A stretch of 13,621 nucleotides of DNA from an uncultured Lachnospiraceae bacterium (GCA_910588965.1 CAJUSO010000071.1:1-13621); one strand, 5' to 3'. Shown: positions 6,161-13,542, counted from the first letter of the stretch. Numbers and translations are program-made. The notes: generated from the sequence alone by a model not told the origin.

Positions 6161-8725
6161 ATGGGTATTGTAGATAAGATATTTGGGACACATAGTGAAC
6201 GGGAATTAAAAAGGGTCAAGCCAATTGTGGACAAGATTGAGTCTTACCGCCCGTCTATGATGGAATTGTCCGATGAAGCGTTAAGGGGTAAGACAAAGGA
6301 ATTTAAAAAGCGCCTGGAAGAGGGAGCGACCTTGGACCAAATCCTCCCAGAGGCATATGCGGCTGTGCGTGAGGCTGCAAGGAGGTCTTTGGGGATGGAG
6401 CATTACCGGGTGCAGCTGATTGGCGGCGTCATCCTGCACCAGGGGCGTATTGCAGAGATGAAGACAGGGGAAGGTAAGACGCTGGTATCTACCCTGCCTG
6501 CCTATCTGAATGCATTGGAAGGGAAAGGCGTCCATATCGTCACGGTCAACGACTACCTGGCAAACCGTGATGCGGAATGGATGGGGAAGGTCCATGAATT
6601 TTTGGGGCTGACCGTGGGCGTCGTGCTCAATTCCATGGATAATGACGAGCGGCGCGAGGCATATGGCTGCGACATTACCTATGTTACCAATAATGAGCTG
6701 GGTTTTGATTACCTGCGTGACAATATGGTGATTTATAAGGAACAGCTGGTACAAAGGGATTTGCATTTTGCGATTATCGACGAGGTGGACTCGGTGCTGA
6801 TTGACGAGGCCAGGACCCCGTTGATTATTTCTGGGCAGAGCGGCAAATCCACGAGCCTGTACGAGGCATGCGATATTTTGGCAAGGCAGATGACGCGTGG
6901 CGAGGATATGCCGGAATTTTCCAAAATGGACGCCATTATGGGCGTGGTACAGGAGGAAACCGGTGATTTTATCGTCAATGAAAAGGACAAGGTGGTGAAC
7001 CTTACTGCAGACGGGGTAAAGAAAGTGGAGAAGTTCTTCCACATTGAGAACCTGGCAGACGCAGATAACCTGGAAATCCAGCATAATGTCATACTGGCAT
7101 TGCGCGCCCACAACCTGATGTTCCGCGACCAGGATTATGTGGTACAGGATGAAAAGGTATTGATTGTAGATGAATTTACCGGGCGTATTATGCCAGGGCG
7201 GCGTTACTCAGACGGGCTCCACCAGGCCATTGAGGCAAAGGAGCATGTGAAGGTAAAACGGGAGAGCAAAACCCTGGCCACCATTACGTTCCAGAATTTC
7301 TTTAATAAATATACGAAGAAGGCCGGCATGACCGGTACTGCCCTGACAGAGGAAAAGGAATTCCGTGATATATATGGGATGGACGTAATTGAGATCCCTA
7401 CGAATCGGCCGGTAGTCCGCAAGGACCTGCAGGATGCCGTTTATAAGACCAAGAAGGAAAAATTCCGGGCAGTGGTGGAGGAAATCAAAAAGGCCAATGA
7501 GAAGGGGCAGCCTGTCCTGGTGGGCACGATTACCATCGAGACTTCAGAATTGCTCAGCGGGATGCTAAAGCGCAACGGCGTCCCGCACAAGGTATTGAAT
7601 GCAAAGTTCCATGAGCTGGAAGCGGAAATCGTGGCGGAGGCGGGCCAGCATGGAGCCGTTACGATTGCTACAAACATGGCAGGCCGTGGTACGGACATCA
7701 AGCTGGACGAGGATGCCAAGGCGGCCGGCGGCCTTAAGATTATAGGTACGGAGCGCCATGAGTCAAGGCGTATTGACAACCAGCTCCGCGGCCGTTCCGG
7801 GCGCCAGGGGGATCCAGGGGAATCCCAGTTCTTTATTTCCTTAGAGGATGACCTGATGCGCCTGTTTGGGTCTGAGAAGCTGATGGGGATGTTCAATACC
7901 TTAGGCGTTCCGGAGGACGAGCAGATACAGCATAAGATGCTGACCAATGCCATTGAGAAGGCACAGATGAAGATTGAGGGCAATAACTTTGGGATCCGTA
8001 AGAACCTGCTGGAATATGACCAGGTGATGAATGAGCAGAGGGAAATCATCTATGCAGAGCGGCGCCGGGTGTTGGATGGCGAGAGCATGAGGGATGTGAT
8101 TTACAAGATGATTACGGACCGGGTGGAGAATACCGTGGACACTTGCATTTCTTCTGACCAGGACAGCGAAGAATGGGATCTGAATGAACTGAACCAGCTG
8201 CTGCTGCCCATCATCCCGGTGGAGCAGATTATGCCGGAGGATGTGAAGGATATCCGTGCCAATGAGTTAAAGCACAAGCTGAAGGAACAGGCTGTGAAGA
8301 AGTATGAATTGAAGGAAGCGGAATTCCCAGAGCCGGAGGCTGTCCGGGAGCTGGAGCGGGTGGTATTGCTTAAGACGATTGACCGGAAGTGGATGGACCA
8401 TATTGACGATATGGATCAGCTCCGCCAGGGTATCGGGCTGCAGGCTTATGGCCAGCGGGATCCATTGGTGGAATATAAGATGAGCGGTTATGACATGTTT
8501 GATAACATGATTGCCAATATCCAGGAAGAAACCATCCGCCTGCTGTTCCATGTACGGATTGAACAGAAGGTAGAAAGGGAACAGGTAGCGAAGGTTACCG
8601 GCACCAACAGGGATGAATCCCTGCAGAAGGGGCCGAAGAAACGGGAATCTGCGAAGGTTTACCCGAACGATCCCTGCCCGTGCGGCAGCGGCAAGAAGTA
8701 TAAGCAGTGCTGCGGCAGGAAATAA
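6161..8725 (+). CDS. secA: Preprotein translocase ATPase SecA
   Basis: SecA is the cytosolic motor ATPase that pushes unfolded preproteins through SecYEG. At 854 residues the length is normal. Walker A is MKTGEGKTLVST with GEGKT at 103-107, and the DEAD-type Walker B is IIDEVDSVLIDEARTPLIISG (DEVD at 207-210). TNNELGFDYLRDNM (177-189), the motif VGTITIETSE, and TNMAGRGTDIKL followed by GRSGRQGDPGES complete the second ATPase fold. The C-terminal zinc-binding tail DPCPCGSGKKYKQCCGRK is present with Cys839, 841, 850 and 851, which in other bacteria binds SecB or ribosomes. The start has AGGAG 7 nt upstream. The gene is monocistronic, between its own promoter and terminator; the prfB gene that often follows secA in Firmicutes is absent here. 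Confidence 0.99.
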   Translation: MGIVDKIFGTHSERELKRVKPIVDKIESYRPSMMELSDEALRGKTKEFKKRLEEGATLDQILPEAYAAVREAARRSLGMEHYRVQLIGGVILHQGRIAEMKTGEGKTLVSTLPAYLNALEGKGVHIVTVNDYLANRDAEWMGKVHEFLGLTVGVVLNSMDNDERREAYGCDITYVTNNELGFDYLRDNMVIYKEQLVQRDLHFAIIDEVDSVLIDEARTPLIISGQSGKSTSLYEACDILARQMTRGEDMPEFSKMDAIMGVVQEETGDFIVNEKDKVVNLTADGVKKVEKFFHIENLADADNLEIQHNVILALRAHNLMFRDQDYVVQDEKVLIVDEFTGRIMPGRRYSDGLHQAIEAKEHVKVKRESKTLATITFQNFFNKYTKKAGMTGTALTEEKEFRDIYGMDVIEIPTNRPVVRKDLQDAVYKTKKEKFRAVVEEIKKANEKGQPVLVGTITIETSELLSGMLKRNGVPHKVLNAKFHELEAEIVAEAGQHGAVTIATNMAGRGTDIKLDEDAKAAGGLKIIGTERHESRRIDNQLRGRSGRQGDPGESQFFISLEDDLMRLFGSEKLMGMFNTLGVPEDEQIQHKMLTNAIEKAQMKIEGNNFGIRKNLLEYDQVMNEQREIIYAERRRVLDGESMRDVIYKMITDRVENTVDTCISSDQDSEEWDLNELNQLLLPIIPVEQIMPEDVKDIRANELKHKLKEQAVKKYELKEAEFPEPEAVRELERVVLLKTIDRKWMDHIDDMDQLRQGIGLQAYGQRDPLVEYKMSGYDMFDNMIANIQEETIRLLFHVRIEQKVEREQVAKVTGTNRDESLQKGPKKRESAKVYPNDPCPCGSGKKYKQCCGRK

Positions 8726-8760
8726 GGATGGGGTTTCAGATTAAGATGAGGTAAAGAATA

Positions 8761-8811
8761 GGAGCAGGCTTGAAAGCGGATGCAACGCGTTCCAAGCTGC
8801 TCCTTTCCTTT
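8761..8811 (+). terminator. Rho-independent terminator after secA
   Basis: The stem GGAGCA plus GCTTG (8761-8772, one bulged G at 8767) pairs with CAAGC plus TGCTCC (8793-8803), followed by TTTCCTTT. On the minus strand the same stem is followed by TATTCTTT, so it may also stop transcripts from the convergent proS. Confidence 0.8.
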
Positions 8812-8840
8812 GCAGGGGCTTTTGGCAAGCCAGGCATTAT

Positions 8841-10283
8841 TTAATAGGCTTTTCCCCAATAAATCAGTTTATGGGCTGGTTTTTTACAGCAGACGCACTC
8901 ATCAGAGAGGGCCTCATGGTCTCCAAAGGGGATACAGCGCGAAGTGGCGGTTGTATCTTCTTTGATTTTGGCTTCACATGCCGCGTCGCCGCACCACATT
9001 GCCCGGATAAACCCTGGCTTATGCTCAACGGCGTCTTTAAATTCTTCATAAGTCTTTACGTCTGAAATATGGGCGTCCCTATGTGCCTTGGCACGGGCAA
9101 ACATATCCTTTTGGATGGTATCTAAAAGCCCTGCGGCTACAGCGGCGGCTTCCTCCAGTGTGCATTCTGTCTTCTCGCGGGTATCGCGGCGTACCAGCAC
9201 GCATTTTTTTGCTTCGATATCTTTGGGGCCTAATTCTAAGCGGATGGGGATCCCACGCATTTCCTGTTCTGCAAATTTCCATCCGGGGCTCTTTTCGCTG
9301 TCGTCCATTTTTACACGGATGCCGGCCTGTTTCAGGGCATCACGGATTTCAGCGGCTTTGTCCAGGACCCCTTCCTTATGCTGCTGGATGGGGATGACCA
9401 TCACCTGTGTGGGTGCAATCCTTGGCGGCAGCACAAGGCCGGAATCATCCCCATGTACCATAATGATGCCTCCGATTAAGCGGGTAGACATGCCCCAGGA
9501 AGTCTGGTGGATATACTGGAGCTTATTCTCTTTGTCTGTGTACTGGATATGGAATGCCTTTGCAAACCCGTCCCCAAAGTTATGGCTGGTGCCGGACTGC
9601 AGGGCTTTCCCATCATGCATCAAGGCCTCAATGGTATAGGTGGCCTCTGCGCCTGCAAATTTCTCTTTATCCGTCTTCTGCCCGCGGATTACTGGGATTG
9701 CCAGGACTTCTTCGCAGAAATCTGCATATAGGTGCAGCATCTGGAGGGTCCTTTCCTGGGCGTCTTCTGCTGTGGCATGGGCGGTGTGGCCTTCCTGCCA
9801 CAGGAACTCCCTCGAACGGAGGAAGGGGCGGGTCTCCTTTTCCCAGCGTACCACGGAGCACCACTGGTTATAGCATTTTGGCAAGTCACGGTAAGACTGG
9901 ACGTCATTTGCGTAAAAATCACAGAATAATGTCTCAGAGGTAGGGCGGACGCACAGCCGTTCCTGTAAGGGGTTCAATCCCCCATGGGTGACCCATGCCA
10001 CTTCCGGGGCAAAGCCCTCCACATGGTCTTTTTCCTTCTGCAGGAGGCTTTCCGGGATAAACATAGGCATGTATACGTTCTCAACCCCTGTTTCTTTAAA
10101 GCGCTTATCCAGTTCCTGCTGGATATTTTCCCAGATGGCGTAACCGGCCGGCTTAATTACCATGCATCCTTTTACGCTGGAATAATCAATCAATTCCGCT
10201 TTTTTTACCACATCGGTGTACCATTGGGCAAAATCTGTTTCCATGGAGGTAATTGCCTCCACCAATTTCTTATCCTTTCCCAT
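8841..10283 (-). CDS. proS: Prolyl-tRNA synthetase, archaeal/eukaryal-type (short form)
   Basis: This class II synthetase of 480 residues charges tRNA-Pro. It is the short form without the INS editing domain. Visible parts are RPTSET (113-118, proline/ATP site), motif 2 at 146-166 (RWEKETRPFLRSREF, then WQEGHTAHAT), GTSHNFG (231-237) and motif 3 in GMSTRLIGG to VLPPRIAP (264-291). An anticodon-binding domain follows from about 291. The C-terminal extension has several Cys (WCGDAACEAK, ECVCCKKPAH) and ends in Tyr, both typical of this form. The start is the Met of MGKDKK, with AAAGGAG about 10 nt upstream; the open frame continues to 10469 only because it passes through the T-box leader. Expression is controlled by the T-box leader upstream. 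It is convergent with secA. Confidence 0.97.
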   Translation of the reverse strand: MGKDKKLVEAITSMETDFAQWYTDVVKKAELIDYSSVKGCMVIKPAGYAIWENIQQELDKRFKETGVENVYMPMFIPESLLQKEKDHVEGFAPEVAWVTHGGLNPLQERLCVRPTSETLFCDFYANDVQSYRDLPKCYNQWCSVVRWEKETRPFLRSREFLWQEGHTAHATAEDAQERTLQMLHLYADFCEEVLAIPVIRGQKTDKEKFAGAEATYTIEALMHDGKALQSGTSHNFGDGFAKAFHIQYTDKENKLQYIHQTSWGMSTRLIGGIIMVHGDDSGLVLPPRIAPTQVMVIPIQQHKEGVLDKAAEIRDALKQAGIRVKMDDSEKSPGWKFAEQEMRGIPIRLELGPKDIEAKKCVLVRRDTREKTECTLEEAAAVAAGLLDTIQKDMFARAKAHRDAHISDVKTYEEFKDAVEHKPGFIRAMWCGDAACEAKIKEDTTATSRCIPFGDHEALSDECVCCKKPAHKLIYWGKAY

Positions 10284-10330
10284 TTTCCTGATTCTCCTTT
10301 CCTGTATGTTCCGTATGGTTGTGTATATCC

Positions 10331-10389
10331 ATATAAAAATATAAAACCGCCGGGCATCCATCCCCAGAAGGGACCGGATATCCGGCGGT
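10331..10389 (-). terminator. T-box-controlled terminator hairpin
   Basis: On the minus strand ACCGCCGG (10389-10382) pairs with CCGGCGGT (10353-10346), followed by TTTTATATTTTTATAT. The 5' arm overlaps the ACCGC end of the T-box core, so terminator and antiterminator are mutually exclusive, as in known T-boxes. Confidence 0.9.
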
Positions 10390-10595
10390 ACCACCCTGAT
10401 TAATGCAAAAACGCACTCTCTCAATTGCTTTAACGCAGCAGTACGGCGTATTTTCATACGCAGCTCCAAGGAGGGTTCCAGATATTGTTATGGGGAACTT
10501 CTCACCATGCGTTCCTTCTCTGTGCATCTTCTTATCTGTACTAGCCCTTTTCATCGCCAAATTGCTATTGATACAATTGGATCCTTTCCTTGACA
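10331..10595 (-). promoter_or_regulatory. T-box riboswitch leader of proS (specifier CCU, Pro)
   Basis: The minus strand contains the T-box core AGGGTGGTACCGC (10397-10385), whose TGGT bulge pairs with the ACCA end of uncharged tRNA. Upstream are stem I elements: GATGA (10555-10551), AGTA (from 10542), the AGAG bulge motif, the GGTG loop motif and the specifier context GGAAC followed by CCT at 10474-10472. CCU is a proline codon, in agreement with the proS gene downstream. When tRNA-Pro is uncharged it should stabilise the antiterminator and permit proS transcription. The leader is about 310 nt from the predicted start near 10595 to the proS ATG. Confidence 0.95.
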
Positions 10596-10601
10596 TGGAT
10601 T

Positions 10602-10630
10602 ATTGTAGGGCAAATGCTTTAAGTTGTCAA
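10602..10630 (-). promoter_or_regulatory. Consensus sigma-A promoter of the proS leader
   Basis: On the minus strand TTGACA (10630-10625, perfect) and TACAAT (10607-10602) are separated by 17 nt. The -35 element lies inside the last codons of the transporter gene, whose stop codon is at 10621-10619. Confidence 0.9.
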
Positions 10631-11650
10631 GTAGATTTCCTTAATTAAAATATAGGAGAGCGGCCCTAATGCAAACCCCCATAATCCGTAAATCCCCAAA
10701 CCCACATACATGCTTACAATTACGGTAAGGGGCGGCATCCCTAATTTGTTCCCCAGAAGCTTTGGCTCCAGGATTTCCCTCATAAGGCTGCAGATGGTGT
10801 AGATAGCCGCATAGATGGCTGCCAGCATATATTTCCCCTGGATGACTTCAAATAAAGCCCAAGGCACGAAGACAGTCCCTGTTCCCAGGAAAGGCATGGC
10901 GTCGCATATGCCGATGCTGCAGCCAGTAAGCAAGGCATATTCATTTCCGGAAAGGTACAGGCCGATAACGCAGGTTATGCTGATAATAACGAGGATAATC
11001 AGCTGGGACTTGATGTAAGCCCCGCCGGCTGCATAGGTCCTGCGGCAGACCCGCAGGCTAATCTTGCCGATGGGATGGTGTTCCAGGCTGCTGCGTATGC
11101 TTTTGTAATCTTTCAGGATTAAAATCGTGCTGATGATAATTACAAAACAGATGCCTACGAGTATAAACAGGTTTTTGGCATAAGTAATCGTCCCATTCAT
11201 GACAGCGGGAAAAAGATTAGACTGGAAATGCTCCATGATTTCCGGCAGCCTCTGTTCTACGCCGCTTTGGATATCCGTTGCTTTTATACCGGTGATATTT
11301 TCCATCTGGAAGCAGCAGTCCTCCCAAAACTGTGCTGCCTGCTGCCTATATACCTCCAGGTTTTCAGCCACATTCCGTATTTGGTCTCCTAGGGTTTTTA
11401 GGAAAAATGCCACCAGCAGGGTTAAAGATACCGTTAAGACGCCCACCATGAGGGAGGACCAGAGCGTCCGTTTCAGCTTAAACTTGCGTTCTAGCTTCTC
11501 CACTGCGGGATTCAAAAGCTTTGCCAGCAAAAATGCAACCAAAAAAGGAAGGAATAAGGGAACCAGCCAACGGATACTGGCATAGACAGCTAGGGTAATC
11601 AGGGCTATTTTTCCAATGCACCATATATTTTCTTTTGCTTTATTTTTCAT
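10619..11650 (-). CDS. AI-2E family transporter (PerM/UPF0118-like permease)
   Basis: This 343-residue polytopic membrane protein has the AI-2E/UPF0118 layout. Two helices lie near the N-terminus (about 12-42 and 62-84). A soluble region of about 70 residues (88-156) follows, then a helix at about 157-179 and a cluster of helices from about 213 to the end. The C-terminal signature (EPKLLGNKLGMPPLTVIVSMYVG, with WGFALGP after it) is typical. Members include TqsA of E. coli and sodium/proton-type exporters, and sporulation paralogues such as YtvI are also known, so the substrate cannot be named. The start at 11650 is the only plausible ATG, but no Shine-Dalgarno sequence precedes it. Translational coupling to the pseudouridine synthase gene, whose stop is 62 nt upstream, is possible. 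No terminator follows before the proS promoter. Confidence 0.88.
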   Translation of the reverse strand: MKNKAKENIWCIGKIALITLAVYASIRWLVPLFLPFLVAFLLAKLLNPAVEKLERKFKLKRTLWSSLMVGVLTVSLTLLVAFFLKTLGDQIRNVAENLEVYRQQAAQFWEDCCFQMENITGIKATDIQSGVEQRLPEIMEHFQSNLFPAVMNGTITYAKNLFILVGICFVIIISTILILKDYKSIRSSLEHHPIGKISLRVCRRTYAAGGAYIKSQLIILVIISITCVIGLYLSGNEYALLTGCSIGICDAMPFLGTGTVFVPWALFEVIQGKYMLAAIYAAIYTICSLMREILEPKLLGNKLGMPPLTVIVSMYVGLGIYGLWGFALGPLSYILIKEIYLTT

Positions 11651-11712
11651 AAAAGCAGTATGTGCGTGTTTTGGCGTTTTATACGTTGGGATAAGCCGTT
11701 GCCAGCTGCATT

Positions 11713-12474
11713 TTATGGGTTCTTTTCTGCAAGCTGGAAATTGGGGTGGGAAAACAGAATCCCTTTTGGCTCGGCGGAAAAAACCATGGTTTTCCCTGTC
11801 TTTGGATGGGAAAAGGAAATCTGTGTGGAGCACAGCCCGATGGGCAGGTAGCCGGAAGGGCAATTTTTATTGTATTTTTTGTCCCCTACTAAGGGATGGC
11901 CTGCATGGGACATCTGTACCCGGATTTGATGGTGCCTTCCTGTTTCCAGGGAAATGCTGATATAGCTTAAAGGCTGTGCTGCGCCTTTTGGCAATGCGGC
12001 TGGATTTCCCACATATGCCCAAAAGCTTGCCAGTTCTTCCGGCTCCTTTATGGTTTTTTGTATTTTATAATGCAGCCTTGCCAGCTTGGCGCCTTTCTGG
12101 CTGGGGGAGACTACCGTAGAAGTGTTGCTTTTCCCATCCCGCAGCAAATAGTCCTCCAGCTTGCCGGAAGGCTCCGGGAAAATACCTTCTACGAGAGCCA
12201 GGTATTGTTTGTCCATGCATTTTTGCTGCAGCTGCCGGCTGAGGGAGGCCGCAGCCTCTTTGGACCGTGCAAATACCATGATGCCTTCTACCGGCTGGTC
12301 CAGGCGGTGTACCAAATATATGCCGCTGCCCTCCCCTTTTTTGGCAGAGTAATTCCGCAGCATGCTTACCATATCCTGTTTGCCGACAGCTTGTGCCTGG
12401 ACAGGGATGCCAGGCATCTTGCGGCAGACAAATATTGCATCGTCTTCATAGATAATGTCTATCGTAACATCCAT
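11713..12474 (-). CDS. RluA family pseudouridine synthase
   Basis: This 253-residue enzyme should isomerise uridine to pseudouridine in rRNA or tRNA. The catalytic block is VHRLDQPVEGIMVFAR (55-70) with the nucleophile Asp59. The second signature is LETGRHHQIRVQMSHAGHPLVGDKKY (176-201). There is no S4 RNA-binding domain at the N-terminus. The common HRLD-x-x-T-S-G reads HRLDQPVEG, so Thr-Ser is replaced by Val-Glu; the catalytic Asp and preceding His-Arg-Leu are kept. The RNA position modified cannot be read from sequence. The start has AAGGA about 10 nt upstream. It is followed after 62 nt by the AI-2E transporter gene, probably in one transcript, with a small hairpin (11702-11710 with 11728-11737) around the stop codon. 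Confidence 0.92.
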   Translation of the reverse strand: MDVTIDIIYEDDAIFVCRKMPGIPVQAQAVGKQDMVSMLRNYSAKKGEGSGIYLVHRLDQPVEGIMVFARSKEAAASLSRQLQQKCMDKQYLALVEGIFPEPSGKLEDYLLRDGKSNTSTVVSPSQKGAKLARLHYKIQKTIKEPEELASFWAYVGNPAALPKGAAQPLSYISISLETGRHHQIRVQMSHAGHPLVGDKKYNKNCPSGYLPIGLCSTQISFSHPKTGKTMVFSAEPKGILFSHPNFQLAEKNP

Positions 12475-12537
12475 AAAAGCGCCGTCCTTCCTAATAAGAA
12501 ATATTGGGCTTGCAGGGCCGTTCTTTCTGTAATGAAG

Positions 12538-12554
12538 AAAACCCCTTGCCGGGG
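12538..12554 (-). terminator. Possible terminator or attenuator before the pseudouridine synthase gene
   Basis: The minus strand reads CCCC-GGCAA-GGGG-TTTTCTTC (12554-12538 and on), a short GC stem with a T-run. It is only 4 bp and its left arm overlaps the larger stem of the structured element, so it could end the zinc-ribbon transcript or act as an attenuator. The call is weak. Confidence 0.4.
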
Positions 12555-12611
12555 AGTGTGCTTGAGACGAATGGTTGCCTATCCCACACTCCCTTAGAAG
12601 CCAGAGGTTTT
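12538..12611 (-). other. Structured intergenic element of unknown function
   Basis: Two nested stems can form. The inner one is a perfect 9-bp stem GGGAGTGTG/CACACTCCC (12552-12560 with 12585-12593) around a 24-nt loop. The outer one is 9 bp (12538-12546 with 12603-12611), based on AAAACC/GGTTTT. In minus-strand RNA all nine outer pairs form with one G-U; in plus-strand RNA the same position is a C-A mismatch, but there the inner stem gains a G-U pair. The strand is therefore not settled. It lies in the 209-nt gap between two codirectional genes and could be a leader regulator, a small RNA or an elaborate terminator. I do not recognise it as a known riboswitch. Confidence 0.45.
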
Positions 12612-12683
12612 GGTTCTATTTCATCTTCCGTTTTGATATGGTATCTAGGCGCCCTTTAAGATAGCCCTGATAGGGCTGCCTGG

Positions 12684-13226
12684 TTATTCCTGGCTGCCTG
12701 TTTCCGTTGCCTCACCGAAACCTGCAGCTGCCCCGGCGTTCTCTGCGTCTGCTCCGCCTTCGGTACAGGGTTCTTCGGTGCAGGGTTCTTCTGCATAGGG
12801 TTCTTCTGCGCAGGATTCTTCGGTACAGGGTTCCATTTCGCTGCCTTTTGCTTCTTCTGGCTCTTTTGCAAAAATATCTTCATATTTTGTGCCGCATTTT
12901 CTGCAGTACACAGAATCCTGTTCCAGGAGTATGCCGCAGCTTGGGCATTTTTTCTGGCCTTTTATAGCTGCAATGTCCAGTTCTAATTGCAGTATCTCCT
13001 GCAGTTTTTCCTTAATTACGCTGATTTCCTCGAAAAAGGGTTCTTCGTCATCTTTGTGGAGGGCAAAGTACTGCTTGCCAATTTCTAAATATTGCTTCTG
13101 TACAAATTCTTCCTTCTTTTTCATGCTCATGTTTAATTTGGCAAGCTCTGTCAGTTCTTTGGCTTTTTGGGATACGTCTTTGCCTGTCTCTGTGATGGTT
13201 TCTCCTAGCTTTGAAAAAAAGTCCAT
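12684..13226 (-). CDS. Zinc-ribbon domain protein with acidic Cys repeat tail
   Basis: This 180-residue protein is of unknown function. Residues 1-32 form an amphipathic, Lys/Glu-rich helical start (MDFFSKLGETITETGKDVSQ). Residues 33-92 are predicted helical, probably coiled coil. A zinc ribbon follows with CPSC (94-97) and CRKC (108-111). The tail is acidic: five tandem pentads of E-(P/S)-(C/Y)-(T/A)-E at 132-156, then an Ala/Gly/Glu stretch. There is no signal peptide or membrane helix. The start has a near-perfect AAGGAGG 7 nt upstream. Similar small zinc-ribbon proteins with this N-terminus are common in Lachnospiraceae genomes, to my knowledge without assigned function. It may be the second gene of an operon with the 58-residue ORF ending just before its ribosome binding site. 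Confidence 0.85.
   Translation of the reverse strand: MDFFSKLGETITETGKDVSQKAKELTELAKLNMSMKKKEEFVQKQYLEIGKQYFALHKDDEEPFFEEISVIKEKLQEILQLELDIAAIKGQKKCPSCGILLEQDSVYCRKCGTKYEDIFAKEPEEAKGSEMEPCTEESCAEEPYAEEPCTEEPCTEGGADAENAGAAAGFGEATETGSQE
12759..12833. repeat. Five 15-bp in-frame tandem repeats
   Basis: Five adjacent 15-bp units run from 12759 to 12833 with consensus TTCGGTACAGGGTTC on the plus strand. The first and fifth units are identical and the others differ at a few positions. Each encodes one E-x-x-x-E pentad of the zinc-ribbon protein tail, so copy number can change without a frameshift. Confidence 0.9.
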
Positions 13227-13238
13227 ATCGTTTCCTCC

Positions 13239-13415
13239 TTAAGTTGGCGCCTGTGCGCCACACATACCGGTTGGCTGTACCTGCAGCAACCGCATATTAC
13301 TTCCGTGGGCACGGCTGGTCTGTTGTCTGCGCCATGCGAACATCCATACAATCCCACTCATCCCAATTAAGATTATATCATCAATTGCCTGCTGCTTCAA
13401 GGTTTTCAGGAACAT
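13239..13415 (-). CDS. Possible 58-residue small membrane protein
   Basis: An open frame of 58 codons starts at ATG 13415 and ends in TAA at 13241-13239. Residues 1-9 include two lysines. About 11-28 (AIDDIILIGMSGIVWMFAW) read as a likely membrane helix, followed by RRQQ, a pattern seen in real small membrane proteins. The C-terminal half has no recognisable feature. The stop codon overlaps the AAGGAGG of the zinc-ribbon gene, 12 nt before its start, which is typical operon spacing. Against it, only a poor AAAGA precedes the ATG, and a good sigma-A promoter match lies inside the frame. It could also be chance, with this stretch being just a leader. Confidence 0.35.
   Translation of the reverse strand: MFLKTLKQQAIDDIILIGMSGIVWMFAWRRQQTSRAHGSNMRLLQVQPTGMCGAQAPT
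13245..13260 (-). promoter_or_regulatory. GC hairpin just before the zinc-ribbon gene ribosome binding site
   Basis: TGGCGC (13245-13250) and GCGCCA (13255-13260) form a perfect 6-bp stem with a 4-nt loop. It ends about 5 nt from the AAGGAGG. It may affect translation of the zinc-ribbon protein; there is no direct evidence. Confidence 0.4.
13372..13400 (-). promoter_or_regulatory. Predicted sigma-A promoter before the zinc-ribbon gene
   Basis: On the minus strand TTGAAG (13400-13395) and TATAAT (13377-13372) are separated by 17 nt, with TG one base before the -10 (extended -10). Transcription would begin near 13365, about 139 nt before the zinc-ribbon start. It lies inside the possible 58-residue ORF, so the two readings partly compete. 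The rest of 13416-13513 is very AT-rich, and I see no gene in it. Confidence 0.6.
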
Positions 13416-13513
13416 ATCTTTCTTTGTTTATTGTTTAAAATGTATAGAAATTATTATAATTATTAAAAATAAATGGATAAAATAGATAAACTGAAAAAAG
13501 TTTAAAAAAAGTG

Positions 13514-13542
13514 TTGACATTTGCAGCATATGTTGGTAGAAT
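13514..13542 (+). promoter_or_regulatory. Sigma-A promoter of tRNA-Phe
   Basis: TTGACA (13514-13519, perfect) and TAGAAT (13537-13542) are separated by 17 nt. The start point would be near 13549, about 22 nt before the tRNA. An A/T-rich tract with A-runs (13486-13510) sits directly upstream, as in UP elements of stable RNA promoters. Confidence 0.88.

Noticed and set aside
6281..8551. Several long minus-strand open frames inside secA
   Set aside because: They are antisense shadows of secA with no ribosome binding sites or recognisable protein motifs.
9083..9943. Long plus-strand open frames opposite proS
   Set aside because: They overlap conserved proS codons in antisense and show no protein family features.
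10284..10596. Open reading frames across the region upstream of proS, including an N-terminal extension of proS to 10469
   Set aside because: The region is fully explained by the T-box leader; the extension has no similarity to ProS and MGKDKK has the proper ribosome binding site.
12538..12611. Assignment of the structured element to 6S RNA, SRP RNA or a known riboswitch
   Set aside because: It is too short for 6S RNA, lacks the SRP GGAAG-type core, and no known aptamer signature was recognised.
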